From JBHIER01 sp046760705 [NCBI: bacterium] (lineage in GTDB: Bacteria > JBHIER01 > G020348925): a DNA stretch of 19,190 bases. The position numbers and the translations under genes are program-made. Of the stretch, positions 9,001 through 15,693 are shown one piece after another; the stretch's first letter is position 1; each line of letters begins with the position of its first letter. The notes beneath the pieces were generated by a model, which saw nothing but the letters and a program-made list of their open reading frames with translations, searched no databases and was not told the origin of the DNA. The DNA is taken from assembly GCA_046760705.1 (NCBI GenBank), contig JBHIER010000009.1, positions 1 to 19,190 of the forward strand. The letters run 5' to 3'.

Positions 9001-9385
9001 GGTATTCATCGAGCTCCGGTTGGCCACACAAATAGCGAAGGATAAGAGACGCATCCAGAGCACTGATGGGTGTGTCGTCTCTCTCCCTGCTAAGAGTAAC
9101 GAGATAGTCCAGCCCGGGCTGGAGTCCGACAAACTGATAATTACCGTCACCATCGGTAAAGGCCGTGTCAGAGGCCCCGCCTGAGAGAATTAGTTCGACA
9201 CCGTCCACCGGGACGTCGCCTCGGAAATAGCGCACAGAGCCAGAAATCGACACTGTCGAATCCTGGGCTGTAACCTCAGTGACGAGGGCCAAGAGGCTCT
9301 GGACCATAACTGAGGCAATGATCCCAAGGATCAATAGACTATGGCTGAAGCCCCAGTCCCTTCGAGTCTTTTGAAGAGTTTTCAT
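6062..9385 (-). CDS. Large secreted scaffold-like protein: duplicated CnaB-dockerin-cohesin units, HYDIN Ig domains and C-terminal sorting domain
   Basis: A 1107-aa protein. ATG at 9385 has AAAGGAGG nine bases upstream, which decides the start over an upstream GTG at 9415. Residues 1-41 are a signal peptide or N-terminal hydrophobic export signal ending TEVTAQ. In order follow: CnaB/SdrD-like (about 45-100, SISGSVRYFRGDVPVDGVEL); dockerin-type (about 108-155, DASLILRYL then ADVTKDGTVSAFDAAVILKY); cohesin (about 212-340, FSAQLAITYDESILTITEVG); two HYDIN/choice-of-anchor-D Ig domains (about 343-442 and 447-546, SNVGIEDL and SNVGTEIL); a second cohesin-like domain (about 552-684); a second CnaB (about 686-738, TISGTVEYCNNSLSVPGVEI); a second dockerin (about 750-800, EVTGDGDITAFDAAVIMRH); a third cohesin (about 858-1000, LEFRIKYDPALLTLTEVG); and a YPNPFNP-type sorting domain (about 1015-1107) ending KKMVLLR. 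The first and second halves are clear duplications, including a shared GDVSxNW motif before each cohesin. Export to the cell surface by a T9SS-like route is inferred from the tail. It could act as a scaffold for dockerin proteins; the binding is not shown. Confidence 0.92.
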   Translation of the reverse strand: MKTLQKTRRDWGFSHSLLILGIIASVMVQSLLALVTEVTAQDSTVSISGSVRYFRGDVPVDGVELILSGGASDTAFTDGDGNYQFVGLQPGLDYLVTLSRERDDTPISALDASLILRYLCGQPELDEYQSIGADVTKDGTVSAFDAAVILKYVVTEGHSIPEDFIGVWTFVPDSIGYDSLSANRSDQDYVGLICGDVSGNWRQPTIPMDTVAVWIPDRDAIPGESFRVYITVGDVEGLNIFSAQLAITYDESILTITEVGNDGTIYENLGVLTYSIEEGKISMAWAGNLPPEESGPLAYIQFQALPDFQIGQTSPLRFEYFMFNEGDPAAQATDGSVTIVSAPDIAVSDTAHDFGQAAIGGSKDWVLTVSNVGIEDLIVFAILSDNEVFTADRTSFRVPPDSSKDVIVTFAPPAEGHFSGHLTIVSNDLDETEVIISLRGIGVISNPDIEVSRKTCNFGDVAVHGVANCGVRISNVGTEILSVTDISSDSPEFTVNKTAFDIEPDSSRIVIITCAPEDEGPTSGNVTITSNDPDEPVIVVAVQATGVPPEATISVGDGFGAWGTSGNKVSIYLENKVEVAAMQLTLSFNSDVLKATEALSTPRTAHITIFGVNLEYGWGKVKLVITGVDEFIASGTGSVVDFYFDVNAAAPPGAYPITITEVIVADVRGNALLTAVENGHFFVQSQYTISGTVEYCNNSLSVPGVEIRLSGDVVDTIYTDINGQYTFANLPPGSDYCIRVGQRYISDHAVSCFDASLLLRDLCNVHTLSFCGSTAAEVTGDGDITAFDAAVIMRHVALMKTEVPGCGTSSYLIGELSVIPDSLCHQNLSSDQKDQNFKTVILGDVSQNWPGILDTTSEPQVAVSIRDVDVQPGDLGEVFIIADPIHSDCLNPLEIYSLEFRIKYDPALLTLTEVGNEKLLTEDGVLTFNIVEDQGVGGFGLAFVEDVEWCGEGGVPLIYFRFEVSDDAAPGDSCVLSIEELMINEGRPRAVVENGTVMVTRTTGTVESNGSPSIPREFALFQNRPNPFNPETHIEYGLPQAGYVRLDVYNVLGQHVVTLVDELKQAGFHTAHWDGRDSTGDEVPNGVYFCKIDTGQFVQTKKMVLLR

Positions 9386-9469
9386 AACAGATCCCCTCCT
9401 TTCAACTCTTTTCACCCGGTTTACAATCCTCCAACTCTAAGTTCCCTCCGAGACATCGAAACAACCCAA

Positions 9470-9483
9470 ACCCGTAAACGGGT
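9470..9483. other. Short inverted repeat in the gap between two secreted-protein genes
   Basis: ACCCGT and ACGGGT are separated by two bases in the 143-bp gap between the genes ending at 9529 and starting at 9385. On the minus strand it is followed by a T/G-rich stretch but no real T run, so it is at best a weak hairpin. No function can be assigned. Confidence 0.3.
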
Positions 9484-9505
9484 AACTCCAGCCTTTCAAA
9501 TCTAT

Positions 9506-9526
9506 CATCTTGCCTCTTGCCTCTGA
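9506..9526. repeat. Heptanucleotide tandem repeat just after a stop codon
   Basis: Three successive heptamers on the plus strand: CATCTTG, CCTCTTG, CCTCTGA. Two weaker ones may precede them (CCTTTCA, AATCTAT from 9492). The repeat lies three bases beyond the stop of the gene at 9529-12357, in the untranslated gap. It has the same period of seven as the repeats at 136-186 and 9741-9775. Confidence 0.6.
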
Positions 9527-9528
9527 AG

Positions 9529-12357
9529 TTAGCGCAGCAACACCATTCTCTTCGTCTGCGACCAATACCTCTCGTCAACTGTCAACTGATAAAAATAGAC
9601 CCCGCTTGCCACATCTTTACGGAAGAGATCTTTGCCATCCCAAGTGACCGTGTAATAACCTGTCTCTTTTTGTTCATTCACCAATGTCCGTACCTTCTGC
9701 CCGAGAATGTTGTAAATCTTCAGAATGACGTGGGGTGGGGACTGATCACTGATCACTGAGTACTGAATACTGGTTGTTGGATTGAAGGGATTCGGATAGT
9801 TTTGAGACAGAGCGAAAGTTCTCGGAACCGAGCTCGCGCCTTCGTCATCCTGTGGCACACCAGTTGTGTGGCCTGAGTAAAGGAAGAAGTCGATGTTCAC
9901 CGTGTCCTCGGAAACAGCGATCGGAACGGCTCCGTCCGGAATATCCACAAACCAATCGTAGATCCCTTCACCTTCGACCGGAACACCACCATACCACTGA
10001 TCAACGCAATCTTCAAACCATGGGTACCAGGGGGAATCGGACATCCATGTCCTGACAAAATAGTCTCCCGGGTTCAAACCCCTGACTGTGCACTTCCCTA
10101 TCTCATGTGAATCGTATTGCCAACCGCTTTTAACCATGTGACCGGTTTTATCATAGACGAGCACCCCACCGGAGAAATCTGCAAGCTCGCCGGTGTCTGC
10201 ATCGTATACGTTCACTGTTAACACCCCTGGAACCGACCCAACCGTGAGTACAATGTCAGAGGTCACCTCACCAACGAAAACCTCAACCGGGAGGTTGTCA
10301 GGGTCGTTATAAAATGGACCACCACCGTAGTAGACCGAGTTAAGACTTGAATAGGAAGGAACATGGACAGCTATAAGATATGAGCCAGCGGGCAGATGCT
10401 CAATTTCAAACCCGCCGTTGAAGGAGTTGTTGTCAAAGCCGCAGGATCGCCCGGTAGGCATATCGTAGGCCACGACGCTGACATATATGCTGTCTGTGCA
10501 TATGCGTTCCCCGGCGGTCTCTATGTATCCCTGAACAATCCCTCCCCGATCCAGTTTAAAGTCAATACCTGTGACCTCAGTCTGGGCTGAGGCAGCTATG
10601 AGTGCTGCCGAATCCCAGTCTTGAGTTCCGTCAAAGTATTCCCCGACAAGATAAGGATCGTCGTAGGAATAGGCGTAAATTTTGTAGTCACCGCTGAGAT
10701 TGGTCAGAATATAGCGCCCCGAGGCATCGGTTCCGGTCTCTCCAGCCAATTCCTTCGTCTCTGCATCGTATGCTCTGACATTGCAATTGGACAGAGGCGT
10801 CGCTCCTGTGGAGTCGAAGATAGTCCCGGAGATGGCTGGATTGATTACAAAATCGATACCGTCGGTCTCCCCAGGTGCGGTCACCTGCACCGGGGTTGCC
10901 TCCTTCAGGGTATATGCATCGTCGTAGTACTTGACAGCCCATCTATCCAGACTCACCTCAACCTTATATGTGCCCGTTGGTACACCCTCAATGAAATATG
11001 GCCCACTTCTGCAGTCTATATACTCCATTTCAAAGTGCTCAAACTGGCCGGAGGTCTTCTCTCGATAGAGCAGAAACTGGAGAAAAGCAATTTGATTGCA
11101 TCTGGGAACCAGGATGTATCCTGAAATGGATCCACCTTTCTCAACCGTAAAATTGACAAGGGTGGTATCACCGTTCACCACTGGTATGGGCGTAGCGTCC
11201 TCGACGTAGAGGGCATTGTCGTAATAGACACCCACATATTGGTCCCCATTGTGAGGTCGCAGCCAGAGATAGTAACTTCCCGCAGGGGCGGTGAAGTGGA
11301 GCACACCCGGCTCCCAAGAGTGGTCTATTCCATACTCGGAAAAGTCAAGAGTTTTCAAAGTTTCGGTATCGAGTAATCCTCTGCTACTGAAACCGCTGAA
11401 GTTGAGAGGCCGACCGCCTGTATCGACAAACATCACCTCAATCGTGCCCGCTCTTTCCAGCGCAAAGTTTATGTTTGAGATCGTGTCTTCTATGGTCGAG
11501 ACAGTGATGGGTGTGGCCTCCTCCCATGTTTTAGCGTCTCCGTAAAATTCTGCCATGTGCCCTGCCACTTCCCCAACCAGCAACTTGTAATTGCCAGGGG
11601 GTAAGCCTGAGATGGAGTAGGCTCCTGCTTCAGAGGTGCCTTCAAAACCCAAAATGTTTGCATACCTGTGATAGTCGTAAAAGTCCGCATGGTATATCTT
11701 GTAGATAAAAGAGGTCATCGAAATTGGGGTCGCGCCATCCTCCTCAAACAGGGTGCCCTCTATGGTCCCTCCTGGATCCAATGTGAAGTCTATGCCTGAG
11801 GTTGTAGCCCCATCGGTAACGGCAACCAGGGTGGCATCTTTCCAATGAAAGGCGTCGTCGTAGTATTCTGCCAAATAATCACCATAAGTACTACAATGTA
11901 CATAATACGACCCGGAGGCTAAATTCGTCACAATGTATGTATTGGAGACGTACGAGAAGTGCTCACCACCAATGTAATTCCCGTACTCATTGTAAACATA
12001 GATAGTCCCATTGACCTGGGCACCCTCGGGAAAATAGACGGTTCCGCTGATGGCCCCTGTGCCTGCGGGTTTCGCCCCGTGAATATTTTGAGTAAAATAT
12101 TCCTGGATCTCCTGATCGGTCTTGCCCATGAGGCGAAGATGCATCACTTTCCGTTGATGCCTGGCCATTCTCCACCCAGCAGTGTCAAAGGCAACCTCAA
12201 TCCTCTCTTCGGTTTTTTGAAAACCGGTCTCTCGCTGGCACGCTCCCTCCTTCATACCGCCTGAGTAGTCTTCTCCTCCGAGTAGACTCCCTGGGGTAAG
12301 GAGCATCGCCACAAAAGTCCCGCATGTAGCCAGGCGTAGTCTCAATGGAGCAAACAT
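9529..12357 (-). CDS. Secreted protein of seven CnaB/carboxypeptidase-regulatory-like repeats with C-terminal sorting domain
   Basis: A 942-aa protein. ATG at 12357 has AAAGGAGG upstream and opens a signal peptide (MFAPLRLRLATCGTFVAMLL); an upstream GTG at 12402 lacks such support. Residues about 25-95 are a charged linker with no recognised domain. From about 100 to 850 there are seven repeats of roughly 95-120 residues. Each opens with a G-x-I-x-G-T type strand, has a G-x-Y-x-x-x-x-L-P-x-G-x-Y core as in CarboxypepD_reg/CnaB folds, and often closes with an aromatic signature (YYDDAxxxxxATP then an I/V-D/N-F strand). The C-terminus has TFALSQNYPNPFNPTT, LKIYNILGQKVRTLV and a final MVLLR, a type A-like sorting domain, so cell-surface localisation is likely. 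The sorting-domain linker carries an in-frame heptamer repeat (9741-9775) encoding YSVISDQ. It is the first gene behind the promoter at 12578-12606. No enzymatic motif is seen; a stalk, adhesin or envelope role would be inference. Confidence 0.9.
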   Translation of the reverse strand: MFAPLRLRLATCGTFVAMLLTPGSLLGGEDYSGGMKEGACQRETGFQKTEERIEVAFDTAGWRMARHQRKVMHLRLMGKTDQEIQEYFTQNIHGAKPAGTGAISGTVYFPEGAQVNGTIYVYNEYGNYIGGEHFSYVSNTYIVTNLASGSYYVHCSTYGDYLAEYYDDAFHWKDATLVAVTDGATTSGIDFTLDPGGTIEGTLFEEDGATPISMTSFIYKIYHADFYDYHRYANILGFEGTSEAGAYSISGLPPGNYKLLVGEVAGHMAEFYGDAKTWEEATPITVSTIEDTISNINFALERAGTIEVMFVDTGGRPLNFSGFSSRGLLDTETLKTLDFSEYGIDHSWEPGVLHFTAPAGSYYLWLRPHNGDQYVGVYYDNALYVEDATPIPVVNGDTTLVNFTVEKGGSISGYILVPRCNQIAFLQFLLYREKTSGQFEHFEMEYIDCRSGPYFIEGVPTGTYKVEVSLDRWAVKYYDDAYTLKEATPVQVTAPGETDGIDFVINPAISGTIFDSTGATPLSNCNVRAYDAETKELAGETGTDASGRYILTNLSGDYKIYAYSYDDPYLVGEYFDGTQDWDSAALIAASAQTEVTGIDFKLDRGGIVQGYIETAGERICTDSIYVSVVAYDMPTGRSCGFDNNSFNGGFEIEHLPAGSYLIAVHVPSYSSLNSVYYGGGPFYNDPDNLPVEVFVGEVTSDIVLTVGSVPGVLTVNVYDADTGELADFSGGVLVYDKTGHMVKSGWQYDSHEIGKCTVRGLNPGDYFVRTWMSDSPWYPWFEDCVDQWYGGVPVEGEGIYDWFVDIPDGAVPIAVSEDTVNIDFFLYSGHTTGVPQDDEGASSVPRTFALSQNYPNPFNPTTSIQYSVISDQSPPHVILKIYNILGQKVRTLVNEQKETGYYTVTWDGKDLFRKDVASGVYFYQLTVDERYWSQTKRMVLLR
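9741..9775. repeat. Heptanucleotide tandem repeat within coding sequence of a sorting domain
   Basis: Five consecutive heptamers on the plus strand: ACTGATC, ACTGATC, ACTGAGT, ACTGAAT, ACTGGTT. They lie in frame in the gene at 9529-12357 and encode the linker around SVISDQ, between the NPFNPTTSIQY and LKIYNILGQ strands. Compared with the uninterrupted linker in the 6062-9385 protein (YGLPQAGYVRLDVYN), this copy is about three residues longer. Confidence 0.75.
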
Positions 12358-12570
12358 TGCCCGCCTCCTTTTCGGATGTTCTGAGGGGCGTTCACGGCCC
12401 ACTCCCTCCGATCCAGTTTCTTAAACTCGATCACAAACCTGCTATCCTAACAGCCATCAGGACAAAGCATTCCAGCTCATCGGTTCTGTAACTCCTCAGG
12501 GGAAGCCGATCCATCCCCCCAAGACCTTTCGTCCGTCGCTATGTTCCCTACCGGAGGAAGTTTCCGATCT
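12358..12570 (-). other. Long 5' leader of the secreted-protein operon
   Basis: If the promoter at 12578-12606 is used, a leader of about 210 bases precedes the ATG at 12357. It is G-rich, with a GGGG/CCCC pairing possibility around 12490-12515 and other short complementary pieces. It does not match any riboswitch consensus I can recall, including cyclic-di-GMP types. No open frame of note lies in it. A regulatory RNA is possible but unsupported. Confidence 0.25.
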
Positions 12571-12577
12571 GCCGTTC

Positions 12578-12606
12578 AAATTATGCTGGAAATTTGACCT
12601 TGTCAA
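12578..12606 (-). promoter_or_regulatory. Sigma70-like promoter for the secreted-protein gene run
   Basis: The minus strand has a perfect -35 box TTGACA (12606-12601), then 17 bases, then TAATTT (12583-12578). A better -10 match, CATAAT (12585-12580), sits at a short 15-base spacing. It points to the gene starting at 12357 and is the only strong promoter match noticed in the window. The 200 bases upstream of it (12607-12805), up to the DUF5916 remnant, hold an A8/T8 run flanked by AAGCT/AGCTT and nothing else I can name. Confidence 0.6.
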
Positions 12607-12805
12607 GCTTTTTTTTCAGCTTTCCCCGATCCTGGAAAACTTTCTTATAGCCCCTATATATTGTCCATTCTGAAGGTGAATGGCACTACATGTGGGCTAT
12701 TTCAGGGCCCTGTTGTGATGGGATGATGAGGTCAGAAAGACGGAGGGCAAAACCGGGGATATTGAGCTCGAAGAGAGCGGCAGCCACTTTTGAGGGAAGG
12801 AGTTA

Positions 12806-14599
12806 TTACAGGCTCAACCAGTATGTGAGCTTTGCCATGAAGATATTATCGCTGTCGCCGTCCCACAAACGTTTCATAGAATGCCGAAAGCGGAAGTCCC
12901 CGATATCCTCATAATCGAATTTGTTATGTGTCCAGACCAAATAGAGGACAGAACCTGGGGTGTATTCCCATCGGACGACGGCGCTTCCGCGCAACGATCT
13001 GATGTTGAAATCCGGGTTGCCAAAACTGATGGGCTCGGCGGGTTCAGGGCCGTCCGGATCGATTTGGTACGTACCATCGGAGAAGGTCACATAACGCTCG
13101 TCATACTGGTTGAAATCGTAGCTTCGGGGACGGGCGAGCTCTTTGAAACTGTAATAATCCCCGGACGAAATGAGCGGCTGGCCATAGAATTGCAAGCTCA
13201 GCGTGGGTGTAAACGTCCAGTCCAGCCGGAGGCTGGCGCTCACCTCCGTCTGATTCATCCGGGCAAAGACGTAGCGCTTCCCATAGGTTGCCGTAGCCAA
13301 GGGATCATCGAAGGCGCCCACCCACTGGGCAAACTCGTAGTTCCACCAGATATTTGGCTCCACGCTTACCGCCAGATTGGCTCTCGGTTTCCATTCTACC
13401 TCCACCCACACCCCACGATTCCAATTGTCCGTACCTCTTGAATACCCGTAGGTTCCCAGACCGAATACCCATGGTTTACGGCTATCGGAGCTCATCCAGA
13501 AGCCCGCCCCCCAACCTGGAGGATTCAGGGTCAATGGACCGCCGCGGGTTCTCCGGTTGTTGACTGTTTCATGGTTATAGGCACAATTGTAACCGAAACT
13601 ATAGTAGTTCAGGGATTGAACGTATCCGGAGTGCCATATACCTCGCCACGTCGAGTTTTTGTCAAAGTCGTAATTCTGGAAGACAGCCCCGGTAAGTCAT
13701 GCATAGCGCGTGAACCTACCGGGTTCTACCCATTTGTAGCCGCCGGCTATGTGACCGTTGATCACATCCGTTCGCCACATGAATCCTGCATCATTCACAT
13801 CGAAATTGGGGTCGATCAATCCGAAAGCAGCGTTCAGGAGATAATTCCCTTTTTGCTTATTGAGATAGAGACGGGCGAATTCCCAGGGCCCCGGCTTCGC
13901 TATTGATCTCGTCGCTGAGCCGGTTGTCCTGAAACATGCGGGTGGTGAGTGTTGAAATGAACCCCAATCCCTGTCTGCCCTCATTCATCTCCTTCTGCGC
14001 CCGCGCCACGCCATAATACGTAACAGGCTCCACTTCCGCACGAAACGTATGGCCGGACGTATCAAGCTGCGCACTTTCGCCGGCAGTGAGCGCATGCAGC
14101 GTGCCGATGTTCCAATTATTACCAACTTTGCCGCTGAGCTTTGCGGCACCGAGGATACGGGTCCCTTCAGGGACGAGGGCATAGTCATGATCGGGCAGGC
14201 TGCCTTGGGGACGCCGTCCAATACGTCTGCTGTAGAAGAAATCCGGGCTACCCCAGTTGAAATTCCAATACCTGTTCGCCCCTCCCCACCCAAAATTGAA
14301 AATTGAGGAGCCTTCAATAAAGAACGGCCGCTTTTCTCTTTAAAACGTTTCGACATCACTCAGATTGTTAACCGCCGGGTCGACCTCCACCTGTCCGAAA
14401 TCCGGATTGACGGTGGCTGGGTGAAGTCGGACACACCAAACCCATTCTGCCAGATAGATTCTGAGAGAATGCCATCAATAACAACCGGTTCGGCCAAACG
14501 GACCGCCTCAACCTCAAGCCTTGGGGTCGAAAGGGTATCTGCCGGCGACGCATGTAACATGCTGGTGTGCAAGACGATGAGAAAAGATGCAACCTTCAT
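12806..14599 (-). pseudogene. Decayed DUF5916 / CBM9-type outer-membrane protein gene
   Basis: ATG at 14599 follows AGGAGG by five bases and starts a signal peptide (MKVASFLIVLHTSMLHA), then the start of a CBM9-like domain (EPVVIDGILSESIWQ). After SDFTQ (about 14425) the frame breaks and the sequence jumps straight to ATVNPDFGQVEVDPAVNNL of the DUF5916 domain. Roughly 250 residues usual in this family are therefore missing. An in-frame TAA follows ETF near 14342, then REKRPFFIEG and a long readable stretch (FFYSRRIG, LGAAKLSGKVGNNWNIGTLH, YYGVARAQ). The frame shifts near 13905 to EFARLYLNKQKGNYLLNAAF. It meets TGA at 13697-13699, then continues in the same frame (GAVFQNYDFDKNSTW to RRTRGGPLTLNPPGWG) into the beta-barrel end (DFRFRHSMKRLW), closing LTYWLSL at 12806. 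Family members are usually outer-membrane proteins of unknown function, about 750-850 residues long. At least four lesions make it a pseudogene. Confidence 0.88.
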
Positions 14600-14932
14600 A
14601 CTCTCCTCCTGTGAGTCAAGAGATTATCTCACCCCCCGGCCAATTAGACGCATCGATTCGCAAAGAGGTTTTCAAAAAAGGGGAAATGTGTCTATTCTTT
14701 TCGGACAAGAGATCATGAGGCCCAGATGCGATGACTTCAGGACAGAAATGAACGAAACAGTCTCTCCCAGTGTTTGTGGGTATGGGCGGCTGGTGTTGTG
14801 AGAGGGCTGCAAGCTGCCGGGCTATCTGAAGTCGGTTCCGCGCCCCAACGGCTGCATATGCGTCAATTTCAGTGCCAATCTCTCTCTCAGCAAACTCCAC
14901 CACGTGCCGAAATTAAACGGCGGCCATGCCTG
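14600..14932. other. Gene-poor gap with one unassigned open frame
   Basis: This 333-bp stretch separates the gene ending at 14933 from the decayed DUF5916 gene. A minus-strand frame from a GTG at 14903 to 14616 (95 codons; VEFAEREIGTEIDAYAAVGA near its start) has unremarkable amino-acid composition, but I see no ribosome site and do not recognise it. It may be chance or a gene remnant. A small palindrome, GAGAT-A-ATCTC, lies just upstream of the DUF5916 ribosome site. No terminator or RNA gene is evident. Confidence 0.3.
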
Positions 14933-15637
14933 TTACATAGCAATCTCAAAGAACAATTCATTTCCTTTTCTTCCGGCTTCTTTTATGAGACCCATTTTCT
15001 TGAGGCAATACGTCACCTTTTGTGATTGAAAAATTGAGACACCAGTTTCGATTGCAAGAGTTTTATTGGAAAAGGGCTGACACAAAGGATCGGGTAAAAA
15101 TCTACTGAAATCTCCTCTATGTGTGAATTCTATTCTTTCGACAACATCTATCAATCTTCTGTCTCTGATGCTCATTCCTTTTCTCCACCAACTCCCCTTT
15201 CCATCGTCGCACCTGACCTCTTCCTCCTGAATCATGAGAACCTCCATCGCAAAATTCTCTCTGTTTATCAAATCGGGTATCCCCACAAGTTCATCAAATA
15301 GATCGGTCAATTTCCCTTTTTTGGGAGATTTCCTTCTACTCAATATCTCATCGCCAGATTTTGCTACCCGCACAATCCACTTTTCTTTAGGTATTGGGTA
15401 TACCAATTTGACATTATGGTTCTGGATCAAACTCCTCAACTTCCCCTTGATCGATGAGAGGTTCTTCGTTTGGATTTCAATGAGCACATCATCTCGGACG
15501 ATATCAATTATGAAGTTATCTACCTTCACTTCAAATCTGTCTCCGGGGAGGGCATACCACTTTTTTATGGATGCATGAAGAGACCTTTCATTTTTCAAAC
15601 CGATTCCGGTTTCCTCTGAAACGACAAATGGATTCAT
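14933..15637 (-). CDS. Uncharacterised protein with possible PD-(D/E)XK nuclease-like N-terminus and winged-helix-like C-terminus
   Basis: A 234-aa soluble protein without signal peptide or membrane segment. Residues about 15-75 read as a small alpha/beta core: GDRFEVKVDNFIIDIVRDD then VLIEIQTKNLSSIKGKL. The spacing D45, E54-I-Q and K58 is reminiscent of the D...(D/E)xK/Q site of the PD-(D/E)XK superfamily, but the match is only by eye. The last about 70 residues (FSNKTLAIETGVSIFQSQKV followed by CLKKMGLIKEAGRKGNELFF) look like a winged helix: a recognition helix, then a wing. ATG at 15637 is the first start and has a purine-rich but weak ribosome site (AGAGATGG). It follows the decarboxylase gene by 56 bp and may be cotranscribed. 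A DNA-related role is inference. Confidence 0.75.
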   Translation of the reverse strand: MNPFVVSEETGIGLKNERSLHASIKKWYALPGDRFEVKVDNFIIDIVRDDVLIEIQTKNLSSIKGKLRSLIQNHNVKLVYPIPKEKWIVRVAKSGDEILSRRKSPKKGKLTDLFDELVGIPDLINRENFAMEVLMIQEEEVRCDDGKGSWWRKGMSIRDRRLIDVVERIEFTHRGDFSRFLPDPLCQPFSNKTLAIETGVSIFQSQKVTYCLKKMGLIKEAGRKGNELFFEIAM

Positions 15638-15693
15638 TAACCATCTCTTTCTTTCAGTCCATTCTTTACCATCGCTATTTATTTAGCCCTTCG

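Noticed and set aside
9506-9775. Repeats as a CRISPR array
   Set aside because: The unit is seven bases without spacers and part of it is coding sequence.
12358-12570. Leader as a cyclic-di-GMP or other known riboswitch
   Set aside because: Short look-alike pieces exist, but the conserved core sequences in their required order are absent.
12605-12622. T8 run with flanking AAGCT/AGCTT as an intrinsic terminator
   Set aside because: The T run is inside the possible loop rather than after a GC stem, and it overlaps the -35 region of the promoter. No plus-strand gene precedes it.
13985-14359. 124-codon minus-strand open frame
   Set aside because: The DUF5916 homology (PFFIEG, FYSRRIG, YYGVARAQ) is in a different frame over the same bases; this frame is a shadow.
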